From the NCBI RefSeq assembly GCF_037975245.1, contig NC_092577.1, positions 19,714,898 through 19,778,897 on the forward strand: a stretch of 64,000 nt of DNA, read 5' to 3'. The notes under the pieces were generated by a model. It did not search any database. It saw only the letters and a program-made list of their open reading frames with translations, and was not told the DNA's origin. The translations under genes were made by a program, and so were the position numbers. The stretch comes from Apostichopus japonicus (lineage: Eukaryota; Echinodermata; Holothuroidea; Aspidochirotida; Stichopodidae). This document shows positions 11,707 to 23,400 of the stretch, piece by piece (within the stretch, counting starts at the first letter, position 1; each line of letters begins with the position of its first letter).

Positions 11707-12200
11707 GTAATCTGTCAACTGTTGAATATATTCCAATGGTTCGATCTTCTAATGGTGAGGTATTTATAAACACAAAGTGCCTGGAGGCTTTTCTGAGTGA
11801 CATTTGTAATACCAAATACACTGCTTCTTAAGCACTCATTTCAACATGATTTAGGAAGTTGTTTCCAATGTGTCGAACTTGTTGTTTAATGTCCATGTTT
11901 CCTTCTGTTGCTGCACGCTGCATAAGGTTACTCATACCTCTTTGTCCTTTGCTAATGTAAGATACAATGTGCATGGCACATGCATATGGGTCCAGGACAT
12001 ATTGAATATCCATATTAGCTGTCCAAGTCTCTAGCAAGACTTTATTGTAACCATTAATCCTGACTTCAGATGGTGATCTTTTGAGAAAGATTTTGTCTGT
12101 TATGGATGAACGAATAGCAAGAATGTAGTCTCTTTCTGTACAGTTCTGTAGTATTAACATTGTCCTCAACTTCCAATGGTGTTAAAATCATGGTTCTAGG
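11707..12200 (-). pseudogene. Helentron copy 1: C-terminal Rep region (continuation across the LINE)
   Basis: Minus-strand remainder of the frame interrupted by the LINE. It holds IFLKRSPSEVRINGYN, TANMDIQYVLDPYA and HIVSYISKGQRG. The equivalent stretch in copy 2 (50705-51076) carries the Y-containing SYISK motif of the HUH Rep nuclease. After NHVEMSA an in-frame TAA (11829-11831) replaces what should be an amino-acid codon, and the frame then reopens to the LINE junction. Upstream of about 12200 homology to copy 2 stops, so the HUH motif itself and the N-terminal regions are missing from this copy. Confidence 0.85.
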
Positions 12201-12849
12201 CATTGGTGGGAATGGGTGTTAATGTTTGTATTTGATTACCTATAATTTTTGTACTTTTGTCTTTTTATTTGAATTTTTGTTATTGCATCTGGATTATTAT
12301 TTCTATCTGCTATTAATAAATATTTCTCATATTTGAATAGTGTGGTGATGTCACGAACGACTGTATTCATTGAACGTGTATTCATTATACGCTGGTCTGA
12401 GTGATAAGTAGGTCACTCGCCGTGTCTAATATTAGAACATTATGCAATCCTTTCTGAGCTTACGTCACTGTGTGCGTTCTTTCTGGAAGCGACGAGAAAT
12501 GATGGCGCTTTTCGATATTAGCCGGTATTCAAGTGACGGGAAGTTATTTTTAGCAGGCGACCGGATATCGTCGACCAATGAACGTTGAACTATCGGTCGT
12601 ATCTTCGAGACATGGATGTTTGTTGATGTTCCTGGAAAAGAACTTTCGGGAGATTTAACCCCGGCTGTTTATAAAGAAGAGATATTTTCGCTGATGAGGG
12701 TCTTTCGATCGAATTATCCAGTCGAGTCAGAATTAACGTTTTCTCAATAAACCAACGGAGGAGAATTGTGAGAAGAAATTCAGAGATAAAAGATTAATTA
12801 TCGAGGGGACGGACGGAGGAACCGGTGGAGTGTTTGTTTATCAAATTGC
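12200..12849. other. Spacer, no gene recognised
   Basis: AT-rich to about 12380, then mixed-composition sequence with several CG dinucleotides (12470-12850). No open frame with a motif. Confidence 0.4.
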
Positions 12850-13141
12850 TTTTTACGTGCAAAGAAAACGGACACGGACCAAAGGTCAACAAAACCAAAA
12901 GCAATCCCAGTCTGTTAAACAACCACTAAAATCAAACCCTCTCACCAACCCACAAACGTATACAATGCAGCGTTCAACGTAACGTGAAAAGGACACGGAC
13001 CAAAAGGCCAACAGAACCTAAACAACAAAGCTGTACAATTCAGCCCCAAACCACAAACAGAACCCCCCCAACCCATATTATGTAACGACCACACAACCCC
13101 CCCCCCCCACACCTAACAAGTAACTCACTCCAATATGCATC
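12850..13141 (-). mobile_element. 5'-truncated Tx1 LINE tail (3' UTR subfamily B)
   Basis: Reads on the plus strand as gctttttacgtgc, then ggacacggaccaaaggtcaa, a second ggacacggac block, a C run near 13088 and an actcactccaa end. The same order of blocks occurs at 44642-44985, 25388-25650 and, truncated, at 54914-55021. It is the reverse complement of a LINE 3' UTR: no ORF2 is attached, so the copy was truncated during insertion. I found no clear target duplication. Confidence 0.8.
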
Positions 13142-13439
13142 CTCCATTATAGCGATGCATGGGTGGTAAATTTCCCAGAACAAAGTACAGCACACAAAAT
13201 TTCAGTAAATGAACATGTGTTCCTAAAGGATTTGCAACAGTGAAATCGTCACAGTACAGTTGAATTTGAAAGCTCTTTGGCTTCTTTAAGAACAGATAGT
13301 TATCGCAAGGAATGACCATTTAATACTTCACTGAATACATGATCAAATTTCAACAAGGCCATTAAAGTTTGAAGAATAGGAATATTCATTCATTCAATAA
13401 TCGTCATAGACTCTGTAGAGTCCGTGGACGCTGTCTCAA

Positions 13440-13600
13440 AGCGATGCGAGATGACCGGCGAAGTGGAGCTGGTCGGTGACCACGTATCCGCAGATGAATC
13501 CGGGAAAGAGCCTGCTGTGTTTTGCTTCCTCCAAGGTGAGACCGGTTGAGGCTCTCATGCTATCATACCAGGTCATCCGAGGCCGCCCACGACTACTCAC
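13440..13600 (-). pseudogene. Small RTE-like LINE ORF2 C-terminal scrap
   Basis: The minus-strand translation contains RGRPRMTWYDSMRASTGLT followed by LEEAKHSR. This resembles the 'GRPR-x-TW-x-D-x-(4)-TGLT-x-EA' ending of RTE-like reverse-transcriptase polyproteins. It is only about 50 codons long and has no upstream reverse transcriptase. The clade is a guess from this short pattern. Confidence 0.45.
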
Positions 13601-13961
13601 TGTGCCCAGAACGGCACCTTGACATTGACATCATTTATTTCCATCATCAATTAAATACAAGAATGTTGAGCGTAACATTTTTAAGCTCACAGAAAGCACA
13701 ATACAATATAGAGACAACATTCGTTGAATAGATATATATATGTAGATAAATCAAGATTAAATGGAAATGGAGAAAAAAGAAGCAAAATGCTTATAAATAC
13801 TTTCCCCAGTTCTGTATCTGTCTATACATGTAATACAGTGAAGGTAAATTGATGATGGTAATTATAAATGCAAGGAAAAAAATACAGAAAGCACTCAAAA
13901 TAAAAACACAGATGTTGTGGCATAGAGAGAAAGAGACAGTGTATACGGTAACCTAATTTAA

Positions 13962-13977
13962 ACAATCATCATCATAG
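13962..13977. repeat. Target-site duplication, left, of U2-headed insert
   Basis: acaatcatcatcatag (16 bp) here and at 14159-14174. The ATC repeats are probably the 3' tail of the minus-strand LINE that starts at 14175. Confidence 0.9.
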
Positions 13978-14158
13978 GCTTCTCGGCCTTTTGGCTACGA
14001 TCATGTGTAGTATATGTTCTTTTAGGGAATGGTGATACACACCTGACGATGATCACACAGTCCCGATGCAAGGGGACTGGGGCTGAGAGCGGATCAGTCG
14101 TTTGGTAGTTTGCTTTTCGTGCCCAGGTTCTTTCCTGGGTGACTTTTTCTTAAAAAGT
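13978..14158 (+). mobile_element. SINE-like retro-insert with a U2 snRNA head
   Basis: The first 44 bases match nucleotides 4-47 of vertebrate U2 snRNA at about 41 positions, including gcttctcggccttttggcta and the branch-point-pairing gtgtagtat. After about base 48 the similarity ends. The rest contains a stem-loop-like cccaggttctttcctggg (14121-14138) and ends in ttcttaaaaagt. The 16 bp target duplication on both sides shows it arrived by retrotransposition. The total of 181 bp is close to U2 length, but the second half is not U2. So it is a U2-headed SINE or a chimeric U2 retropseudogene rather than a functional U2 gene. Confidence 0.8.
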
Positions 14159-14174
14159 ACAATCATCATCATAG

Positions 14175-16920
14175 ACTGTCAGGAAATTGTTTTTAAGTCT
14201 TTTTTTAAACAAACATAATGTAACAGCAGATTTAATGGTTTTATCCAATGAATTCCAAATTTTAACACCAGAGAATTAAATAGAAAATTGTCTTTTCTTT
14301 GTTCTGCCACAAAATCTGTTATTGTTATTAAGTACAAAAAGTACAAAATAGCTTTGCAAAGTTGATGGCAGACTATTCTGAAAAGCTCTATACATGAAAA
14401 GACTTGTATTGAAATCAATAAGATCCAAAAAACTTAAGTGCTCGTAACTTATGAAATAGTGGGGAAGTATGGTCCAAACATTTGGCCTTACAGACAATAC
14501 GAATAACCTTTTTCTGTTTTAAAAATATTGGATGTACATTGGTTTTGTAAGTGTTACCCCATGCTTCCACACAATAATTCAGATAAGGAAGAAAAATAGC
14601 ACAATATAAAGAATACAGAGCATGTGTATGAAGAACATGGCTAGCTTTGTAAATAGCACCAATACTTTTGGAAAGTTTACTTGAAATATGGGAAATGTGA
14701 TCTTTCCAGGAGAGTTTACAGTCAAGGAACACACCAAGAAACTGGACACGGTTAACTTGGTCAATTTGTAAACCATCTGTAGTAATGTTGACATTTTTAC
14801 ATGTGGAATGGTTGGAGAAAATGATATCATTTGTTTTGTTTACATTCAATGATAATTTATTAAGGGCAAACTATCTGCTTAACTTCTTAAGTTCGGTACT
14901 GACCAAATTACATAATGTTTTGATATCACTATGACATTCAATATATTCGTAACATTGCAAATATCATTCAAGTACAAAATGAATAGTTTAGGTCCAAGGA
15001 TTGATCCTTGCGGGACCCCACACAATACATTACATAAACCAGACTTTTTATTGTTAACTTGAACATACTGATTCCGGTTTGATAAATAGCTTGAGAGCCA
15101 ATTTTGGACAATACCACGACAACCATAATGATTTCATTTTTTAAGTAAGATATTATGATCAATAGTATCGAATGTTTTTTTCAAATCTATAAATACCCCA
15201 ACGGCTGCTTTCTTCTGGTCTAAAGAAGATGTAATTTTTTCAACAAGCTCAAGTATTGCCATATTAGCGGACCTACCGGACCTGAAACCATATTGGTTCT
15301 CAGAGAGAATATTATGCTTGGCAATGAAATGATCGAACCTTACATCAAAGAACTTTTCAAGAATTTTTGAAAACTGTGGAAGCAGTGAAATAGATTGGAA
15401 TGACTTTAGCAACTTTCATTGCATCTGGAAAGATACCACTGGCAAAAGACCTATTGCAAATAAATGTTAAAGGTTCAACTACATATAATATAATGTCTTT
15501 TATAACTTACATACTCATGTTATTACAATCAACAGATGTCTTACTAGAAAAATTAGACACTATCTGCTAAACAGACCCATCTTTATGAGGGATTTCAGCT
15601 GCTAGGTTTGGTCCTATACTTTTGAAGAAATGATTGAACCTATCAGCAATGGCCTCACCTGTTACCTCTTTATCATTTTCAACAAAAGTATCAGGATAGC
15701 TGAAATTTCCACAATTTCTGTTAATAATACTGTTCAACACTCTGAGTAATACTCCCTTTTACAGAATCTAAAGACTGAATAACTTTTGTACCTCAGTTCA
15801 GACTCACTTGTTCTTTTCTTTAACAATCTGACATAAAGCACTTTTTTCTTCTTACAAGCATTTTTCAGCCCTTTGGTCATCCATGGCTTGTCCTTAAATT
15901 TCCTCTTGGCTGACACCAGCTTCATAGGACAAGTTTCATTGTAATAATATCAATAAAATTATTGTATGAAGAATTAACATTTTCCGCAGTGTAAACTTGT
16001 TACTAAGCTTGCTATAAAATGCATTCATATTTACATCACTTTGATTTCTTATGTAGATACAACCATTGTGACGAACGTGACTTTTTGTATCGTGTCTATG
16101 ACTACAAATTGTAAAAATGGGGAGATGATCACTTACATCACAAACTAATATACCAGAATTATTGCTCAACCCCCAAGACATTTGTGTAAATGTTATCAAT
16201 TAATGTAGCAGACTGACTAGTGATACGCGTAGGTTTGTCTATCAAAGGAAACATACTTAAACTAAAGAAGGTATTCCAAAAATCACGTGTATGATTACTG
16301 TGCTCACAGTTGAATAGATTTAGATTGAAATCTCCACACAGATAAACATTACATCTTTTATGTCTATACAGTTTCTCAAGGGTATCACACAATACTTCAA
16401 CAGATGAATCAGGTTGTCTGTACATACAAGATATCAAAACAATCTTTTTGTTTGGCACAGAAACCTTAATTGTTATACACTCAAGTACATTAGTCATTGC
16501 AAAACCCATATCAGTCAAAACACTATATTTTAGGGTATTGCGAACATAAATCGCAACTCCGCCACCTCTTTTGTCTTTTCGATCTATATGGTGAAGACCA
16601 TATCCAGTGAGTTGAAAAAGAGCAGTATTTCAGACATGACTCAACCAAGTCTCACTGATAGCTATAATATGAAAGTTAAAATGTAAGTTGTTTAAATAAT
16701 CAACAAGGTAACAGAAATTTGCACCAAGACTTCTACAGTTAACATGCACGACGGACAGACCACAATCTTTTGCATCATCTTTAAAGAAGTTGTCAGTATA
16801 ATAGCTACAGTTAACATTATTGAATGAATTAAATAGGTTATTATCAGCATCAATATCCTGCTCATAATCAAGAAATTTGTAATCTGTGTAGTTAAAAGGT
16901 TGGAAATTAAGATCAATTGA
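14175..16920 (-). pseudogene. L2/CR1-like LINE ORF2 (endonuclease and reverse transcriptase), decayed
   Basis: Minus strand. The endonuclease starts near 16770 (SVVHVNCRSLGANF) and continues through ISETWLSH, RGGGVAIYVRN, VLISCMYRQPDSS and CGDFNLNLF (16159-16518). The reverse transcriptase includes SLLPQFSKILEKFF, ENQYGFRSGRSANMAI and GVFIDLKKTFDTIDHNIL (15134-15412). The C-terminal part includes QFLGVFLDCKLSWKDHI and NYCVEAWGNTY (14415-14849). Order and motifs fit the L2/CR1/Daphne group of the Jockey superfamily. Frames break repeatedly and the F/YADD block is not in an open frame, so it is dead. The 3' end is an ATC-type microsatellite at 14175, usual for this group. Confidence 0.85.
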
Positions 16921-17179
16921 TTTCCGTGGTTACTTAATATCGTGCATGTCGAAATTTGTGTTAGGTAAAAAGTCTTCAGCAGCTAACTCATTGACGGGAA
17001 AAATATTATTAGCCATAGGTGATTGTTACACAGCTTAACATATTGCTACATAAGTTTACACTTGCAAGAAGTATGAAATGTCTTACTCTGTCCCTGCACA
17101 GTAAAAAACGACTCATTTCTTGCATTTAGTTTTTCCTTAGTTCATATTTTTTTTTTAAACTGGGCACTTCAATGTTCCT

Positions 17180-17788
17180 TTACAGCTTTGCAAGGTCAGC
17201 AGATGAGTTGATTGATATTTTGGTTTCCTCTTCATTATCACTCTTTACCAGAGCTATCACTCGTCGTTCTACTGTCCAACAATTGCTTACTTTTACATGT
17301 CTGTGAGTCTCAGTTAGGAGCCGGTTGTTCATCATGGTTATATCTTCCTTTATTGTTATCCCAGAACCTTTCAAATTACGCCGAGCCTTGATAACTTCTC
17401 GTCTATGTTGGTACGACAGAAACTTTACTAGTATGGGTCGAGGATTTGTCCCGGGGGTAGATCTGCCCAGGCGGTGGCATCTATCGATAAAATCGCTGTT
17501 AAGTTCAAGTTTCAGCTTCTCCTTTGCCAATTTGACGAATACATCCATGGTATTTTCATTTGGGTCTTCTTTCATACCAAAGATACGAAGATTGTTACGT
17601 CTAGAATACTGTTCCATATCGGTGTTAATTTTCAGAAATTGTCCTTCCTCTTGTTTAGCCAGCCTTTCTTTTAGTTCGTAGTTATCCTTGTTGGAGTCAT
17701 CAAGTTTCTTCTCTACCTCCAAAACTCTGGAATCTAACTTGTCAATCAGCTGATTTATGCTGTCCATCTTTTTTTCTAAAGCTTTCAA
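17180..17788 (-). CDS. LINE ORF1, coiled-coil plus RRM-like RNA-binding protein
   Basis: An open 202-residue frame upstream of, and in line with, the L2/CR1-like ORF2. Residues about 1-55 form a coiled coil (MKALEKKMDSINQLIDKLD, leucine/charged heptads). Then come an RRM-like stretch with QYSRRNNLRIFG and a CTD-like block with RCHRLG, PRPILVKF, RREVIKARR and GITIKEDI. This layout is typical of L1-type ORF1 proteins that trimerise and bind element RNA. The first Met is at 17788; the 5' UTR appears cut off by the RTE-like fragment beginning near 17800. It is intact, unlike its ORF2. Confidence 0.82.
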   Translation of the reverse strand: MKALEKKMDSINQLIDKLDSRVLEVEKKLDDSNKDNYELKERLAKQEEGQFLKINTDMEQYSRRNNLRIFGMKEDPNENTMDVFVKLAKEKLKLELNSDFIDRCHRLGRSTPGTNPRPILVKFLSYQHRREVIKARRNLKGSGITIKEDITMMNNRLLTETHRHVKVSNCWTVERRVIALVKSDNEEETKISINSSADLAKL

Positions 17789-17799
17789 TACACATTCTT

Positions 17800-18536
17800 C
17801 TAGTATCTAAAACCATCACTGGATAGCTCAGTAGTAACAATTGAGGCCTGACAAGAGGTCCCACTGGAGACCCATGTTGACCAGCGATGTGGCTGAACCA
17901 GTCCATTTTTATCTGCACAATAGTGTCATAGGTGAATAGCCATCTACCGTGTATCATTCGCATAAGTGACTCGTTGGTAACGTGGTCGCTCCAATTGACA
18001 CCTAGCAACCATCTCCAGACGGTACGACCAAAAGCATTCCGTTTGGCTGCATCCGAATTCTTAATCGACTATGTAGTAGAGCCATAGGTCAACCTAGACA
18101 TAGGGCTCTGGTGACCAGAAAGCTTAGTCGCAACGGAGAGGTGTAGGCTTCGGAGGTACATGCACTCGCAGAGTGTAGTCTTGGCTATGCCGATCCGCTT
18201 GCTGATTTCTGGAGTATCATCAGTGTTGTGGGTGATGGTGGAGCCGAGGTACATGAATGAGTTAATGTGGGGGATAATGGAGGTCCCCAGGTGGATGGTA
18301 TCGGTGGAGTTCGGGTCCGTCTTGATGACAAGGTGAGCCGTTTTTCCCGGGTGAATCACAAGCTGATAGGGCTTGGACAAATCCGCTAACATGTTCAGAG
18401 CCGTTTCTGCTTCCGCAGCGGATAGCGCAAACAAGACAAGATCATCGGCGTATCTCAGTTCCTTCACTGTGCGGTCTCCTATGGTAGCACCAGGCAAACC
18501 AGCGGTCCTTGCATGCCATTCCCTCATATAAGGCAT
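17800..18536 (-). pseudogene. RTE-like LINE fragment (RT palm and C-terminus)
   Basis: The minus-strand frame at 18069-18536 begins near VKELRYADDLVLFALS (catalytic YADD) and has SKPYQLVIHPGKTAHLVIKT and FMYLGSTIT. After a frame change, 17800-18008 encodes LGVNWSDHVTNESLMRM and IQIKMDWFSHIAG-type residues, the usual C-terminus of RTE-like endonuclease-reverse transcriptases (ILGVxWxDHVTNE...RLxWxGH). Endonuclease and fingers are missing. It abuts the ORF1 of the neighbouring LINE, so one element is inserted in or fused to the other. Confidence 0.75.
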
Positions 18537-18539
18537 TCA

Positions 18540-19410
18540 GTGTAGAGAGAGAAGAGGATTGGAACAAATTTAAGATATTCACATTAGCAGCTTTCCAGAA
18601 CTTTGGCTTGGTATATATGAACGAAAGTATATAGTGAAGCAACTATTCCCAACTATTGCGCCCATTATATAGGCAGTCCTCGATCGTTTCTTTACTCGCT
18701 TGACTCCGCTCTACACAACACATACATGTAATGTAACCTCTTGTACTGTGTATAGTATACAACACACTAAAACACTGCATTTGTAATTGTATACATGTAG
18801 CCGATGTACATATGTACGGGGTGTTTGTGTACATTCGGGGTTGCGATACTTTTAGTTTTATAATTCTAACTTCAAAATGTATTCAATCAATGAATCATGA
18901 TAGGCCTAGTCGAATGTGCAGTGGCCATGAAGACGCGCGAGCGAGTGTGTGTCAGCCATTGAGTGTACACAAACATGGCATTTGACGATATCTGTGTCTT
19001 TTGTCTATACGTACGGAAACACAGATGTTTACCGGCACCATTAGAAGTTCTTGTACATGGTGACCTAGTAGGTCTGCATTAACCGTATATACGTATTCGT
19101 ATTAGTTAGAGATCTCAAATACACTAATATAGGCCCTGCCGCCCTTACAGTGGCTCTTAATAACTGGAAGCCTCACATTGTATCTACATGTAGGCACACG
19201 TAGGCCTACACACTTCAACTTAGCCTGTATAAGGCATACACACGTATTTTTTACATGATGCGGCCCATGAGGATTGGTATGATCAACACTAACAGTGTCA
19301 CATACATTCATAGATAAACGCAGACTACCATTCCGGTTTTGATCAGCCAATCAGAATCGAGCAAATAATTTCAGTGTCAGTTCAGTTTGGGGAAAAAATA
19401 TGCGCGGCCG
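18540..19410. other. Spacer, no gene recognised
   Basis: No frame with a motif. Several TAGGCCTA-type palindromes and short AT-rich segments only. Confidence 0.45.
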
Positions 19411-19411
19411 G

Positions 19412-20240
19412 GCGGGGACCGCTTTAACCACGCCCGTAGCCACTCTCGCAGCGTATGAGCGGTCCGGGTATAAACGGGTCACATGAGTTACACACGATAC
19501 CCCCTTTACACTCGGCCAGGGTATGCCAAACCTGTAAATAGCGGCTACACCGCTTGTTCGGGCACAACCTACCCACACCTCCAACAAGTGCGAGGCTGGC
19601 CCGGATATGCAATGTGGGCCCTGTGCCCATTAGCCCACAAGGTAGAGGGGATATAGGACCTGAGTTCGATTCTAACTCGTCTAGTCCCGGTCTTGACACC
19701 TTTAAATTCAAGGAATTCCGGCTCCTCGTAGCCGATCACTTTCCCTAAACGCCCCAGTGTCCGCACAACAACCTGTTCAGACATGTCCAGAGGGAGATGG
19801 AGGACTGTCACCCACACCGAACTGTCATACGGTGTGACCTTCAGTCCCTCAACTCCCTCCAACACATGGACGCCTAGGACGCGGGCAGCCTTCGAGGTGA
19901 ATCGAACATGAAAAACATTCATACCCCGGAGAGGTTTACGCTAAAGCGCGTCAACCTCTCCAGGGACCTTTAAACCAACAGAACGCAAAACTGAAAAAAC
20001 TTGTCCGGGACGACCTTAGCCTCCCCCGAAAAACTCAGCAATATGACTTTGCTGTCACGGCGAGCCGCCATGACAGCTAGGGGTGTGGCAAGCCACGCAC
20101 CTACGAAAAACAAAAACCACTCCAAAAAAAATAAAAAATAAAAAGTATTGAAAGGCCAACGTCAAAAACACAAAGTGTGTGGTGAACGAAAAGTGGAGAG
20201 CAGCCGAAAACACGTCCGCACTCCACTGAGGACGACTTGG
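19412..20240 (-). pseudogene. 5' part of a Tx1 element: 5' UTR and partial ORF1
   Basis: The minus strand starts near 20240 with a 5' UTR (gtggagtgcggacgtgtttt shared with the LINE start at 6824), then ATG GCG GCT CGC CGT at about 20070, and ORF1 sequence almost identical to that at 45.0-46.3 kb (RGMN..DVRFTS-type block, VTPYDSSVWVTVLHL, HIAYPGQPRTCWRCG). The region of the zinc knuckles carries deletions and frame changes, and homology ends near 19412, before the acidic tail. An in-frame TAG lies in the N-terminal part (near 19945). LINE copies usually lack the 5' end. This one keeps it and lacks the 3' end, so a later deletion or rearrangement must be involved. Confidence 0.83.
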
Positions 20241-20282
20241 GTCACATGATAATGAACCTGATCTTGGAGTTTTTCTGGCCTT

Positions 20283-20454
20283 TTATATAGCACTTGACAT
20301 CCAACTTAAGTACCGGTTAATGTCTTCATGAACGCTGACGGTCCAAGTGGCGTTTCGAAGAGATACATTAAAGACACCATTCATGTCAGTTTTGATATCC
20401 TCCCAATTTCTGTACCCAGAGATATCAATAACAAAGATGCATTTTCTCGTACCT
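20283..20454 (-). other. Unidentified frame interrupted by the TTAA element
   Basis: An open minus-strand stretch (CIFVIDISGYRNWEDIK, VHEDINRYLSWM) whose upstream continuation appears to lie beyond the TTAA element at 23623-23720 (CFGKTNVIFRNWQL, with one frameshift). I do not recognise the protein. It may be an old gene or element coding region. Confidence 0.3.
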
Positions 20455-20458
20455 TTAA

Positions 20459-23400
20459 AGAGGCCATGACACGAAAAATCCAACTCATCGAGAGTAACTT
20501 CCTCTGAATCTATGAGAAAATCTATGTTCAAAACTATCCTCAACACCTTGAAAACCTCAAGGACTAATTAGTAATTAACGTTTTAATATTCGCATCCGAA
20601 AATAGATATCTGAGAATGCGATTTCACAACAAGACAATGATGACGTCATGTTAGGAACACACGTGCAAAGCTCAGGCATGTATCGGATGCGCGACGATCA
20701 TACCGTTCCATATACAGTACACGCACATTTACACTGAGAGAACAACCACTGTATTACGCTATATCGTTAGAAATTTCAAGTTTGTTTTACAACTGTTGTA
20801 AACTATCCGAGAGAAATGCCGGTCCGTTGTGTTGTTGGGGCTGCATAAATATCATTACCCATGCAATTAGCCTTCATCCATGGCTGAAGGACGAAAAAAA
20901 CACGGCGATTATGACCAAGTTAGTGCACAACACCAGCGCCGATTTCACTGGGCCTAGCCAGTATGCAGCTCCGAATGAAGCGAACACTTCACGGAAGCAT
21001 ACTACGATCCCTCCTTTTTGTTATGAAATAAAACAAATGGACTTTAACGGTTCGACATAAAAGAGTCATTCTTCTGTCAAGTAATCCACAAAAAACTACT
21101 CTGAAGACCAGATCGGGGAACAGGAAACCTCCAATGGGGCAAGTGGCGATCCTTAGCAGGTAGCGCGCCGAGCACTAGTAGTACTATAGTATTAACGTTA
21201 CTACACTGAAGTCGCAATAGACGAAGAGATTATACTGTATCATCTAAATTAACACCCCCTTCATTGCTCTATTGTATACTAATAAGCTATGAGGTTAGCT
21301 TCAGAAGCGATGGGTTACATCTTCTTGTGAACAAATCTCAGTGCCCCAATTTATTTCTGGAATATGCTGGATCAGTTATTTATAGCAATAATTTCTTATT
21401 CCTATTCCAGGAAAACCATTTATTATGTTGTGGAGGGAGTGGGGGTAATGGGGATGGGTCAAAATAGGTAGGTAAAAAGATTTTATTCCAAAGGTTGTTT
21501 AATTAAATCTCAAAGCGATTTATTTTAAAGTCACAGAGCCAAAAATTCACACAACATAGTTCAAGTGTTAAATCATTGAACAAAATTTATTCAATATCAG
21601 TTCTAGACAGTCATTCTGGACAATCTGAACTAACATTAACAACAATCATTGTATTATATGACATAAAAGTAAAACTGTACTTTCCATAAACATTATCATT
21701 CTTAAATTACACTAATGTAATTTGTGACATCAAAGGAGGTTAAAAGAAAACAACTTACATGAATTTTTTTGCTTTAAGCCTACAAAGCAGTTGCATGTCC
21801 ATCGCTATCAATCGTTGTTGTGACAAATTAATTAGAATAATCCAGAGCAAATACAATACAGGGTTATTTAAACCAAGAAACACTGCACGATGCAACTCAC
21901 ATGCAAAAATGTTACCCACGCACGACGACACGTACAACACTGATGGGCAATGTGAAACACAGCATCACACGCATTAAAACAATCGAAGACCATTAACAGG
22001 GTGTACTGCTGAGTTTTTGAAGAAAGACTACAAAACAAACCAACTGCTGCTGAAGAAACAGTCTAAACATTCAAGAGTTCTGCTGCCTCCATTGGTCTTT
22101 ATTATGACTTTTCTGTCAAATATCATTGGTGATATGGATATTTTGGCTTCCAGATTAAAGGTACGAATCAAACGAGGTAAATGCCCCTAAAAAGGTCAAT
22201 GCCCGTTCCCTTATGCACATATTATATGACATCACGATCACGCCAATACTTGTGTCCAAATGCTTCAAAACATGCCTTTTCTTTTATTGTTGATGTTGGG
22301 TCTGGAAAATAACCTTTTCATCCTGAATTAAAAGTCTTGAATTTCAATATATCAACACTGAGGGAACCCTGACGGATTGATAATCCAACACAATCGTAGT
22401 TTAGAAAGGCTTCCTATACAATGAGTTTTCTCCTGGCAACTTGAATCCAGTGTAATGACCATTGGCTGGAAAATCACTTCTGATCCTTTGGACTGCACAT
22501 GATGGTAGCACAACCCTGACGTGTCTTGCTAGGAACCCCAAGTATCATTGAACCTGTTGACCGTAGGCTATGTATCTGTACTGCCTGGGAAAAAATTTAT
22601 GAAAGTTCAAAATGTATTAATGTTGGCCATGATGTCCACAATAACAAGCAGGCACACAATGTACAGTTATGGTTACATTTGTTGTGATTTTACACCTTCC
22701 ATGTATCATGAAACATTCTTTTGTTTCAGAAAATTGATTTGCAAAACTCCAGGCCAAAGTACTAGCCAAGTAATAATGAGTATGAAATAACACATATGCC
22801 TACCTAGCATGGCTGCATAATGCAACTTACATCCCCGAGCCAAACTTTCAGTATGCAACCAACCCTACTAGTACTACACACTCTACATATGGGTTGTAAG
22901 TTACCGTAACACAACGCACAATACGGTTTAGGGTGTTCCGCGAATTCCAAAAACACATGCACAAAATGGACTGGATTTTGTTTTTAAATGCTTCGTTAAT
23001 AAATTCTTACCACGTTATATGTTTCTTGCAATGGTTTCGAACGGATTTCTTCTTCGATATGTTGTGGAGCTTCAATTTCGGCTCGTTTAACAGGCTCGAA
23101 CTGATACGGTTCTAACACCTCCGCTCCACCCTCAGCGTTCGGTTCAATATTGGAATGATCATCGCCTTCACTCTCTGCTTCGAATATGAGAAAGGGCACT
23201 CTAATTATAGCCCAATTTCACTGCCTAGTGAAGAACCATTATCACTTTGAACTTCGGTTGCCGCATTTGGCTCTGGATCCGCCATTTCACAGGAAATTTT
23301 GATTTGATATCGCACTTGTGATCGGTGTTTTGTTTAGTAACTACTAGTGGTATGTGTACTTGTCTACTGTGTACGTGAATGGTACCGTAGCAGCGACAAC

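Noticed and set aside
13978-14158. Functional U2 snRNA gene
   Set aside because: Only the 5' quarter matches U2, and a target duplication shows retrotransposition.
20782-21060. Plus-strand frame of 92 codons in the TTAA element
   Set aside because: No motif, no splice context; not a recognisable transposase.
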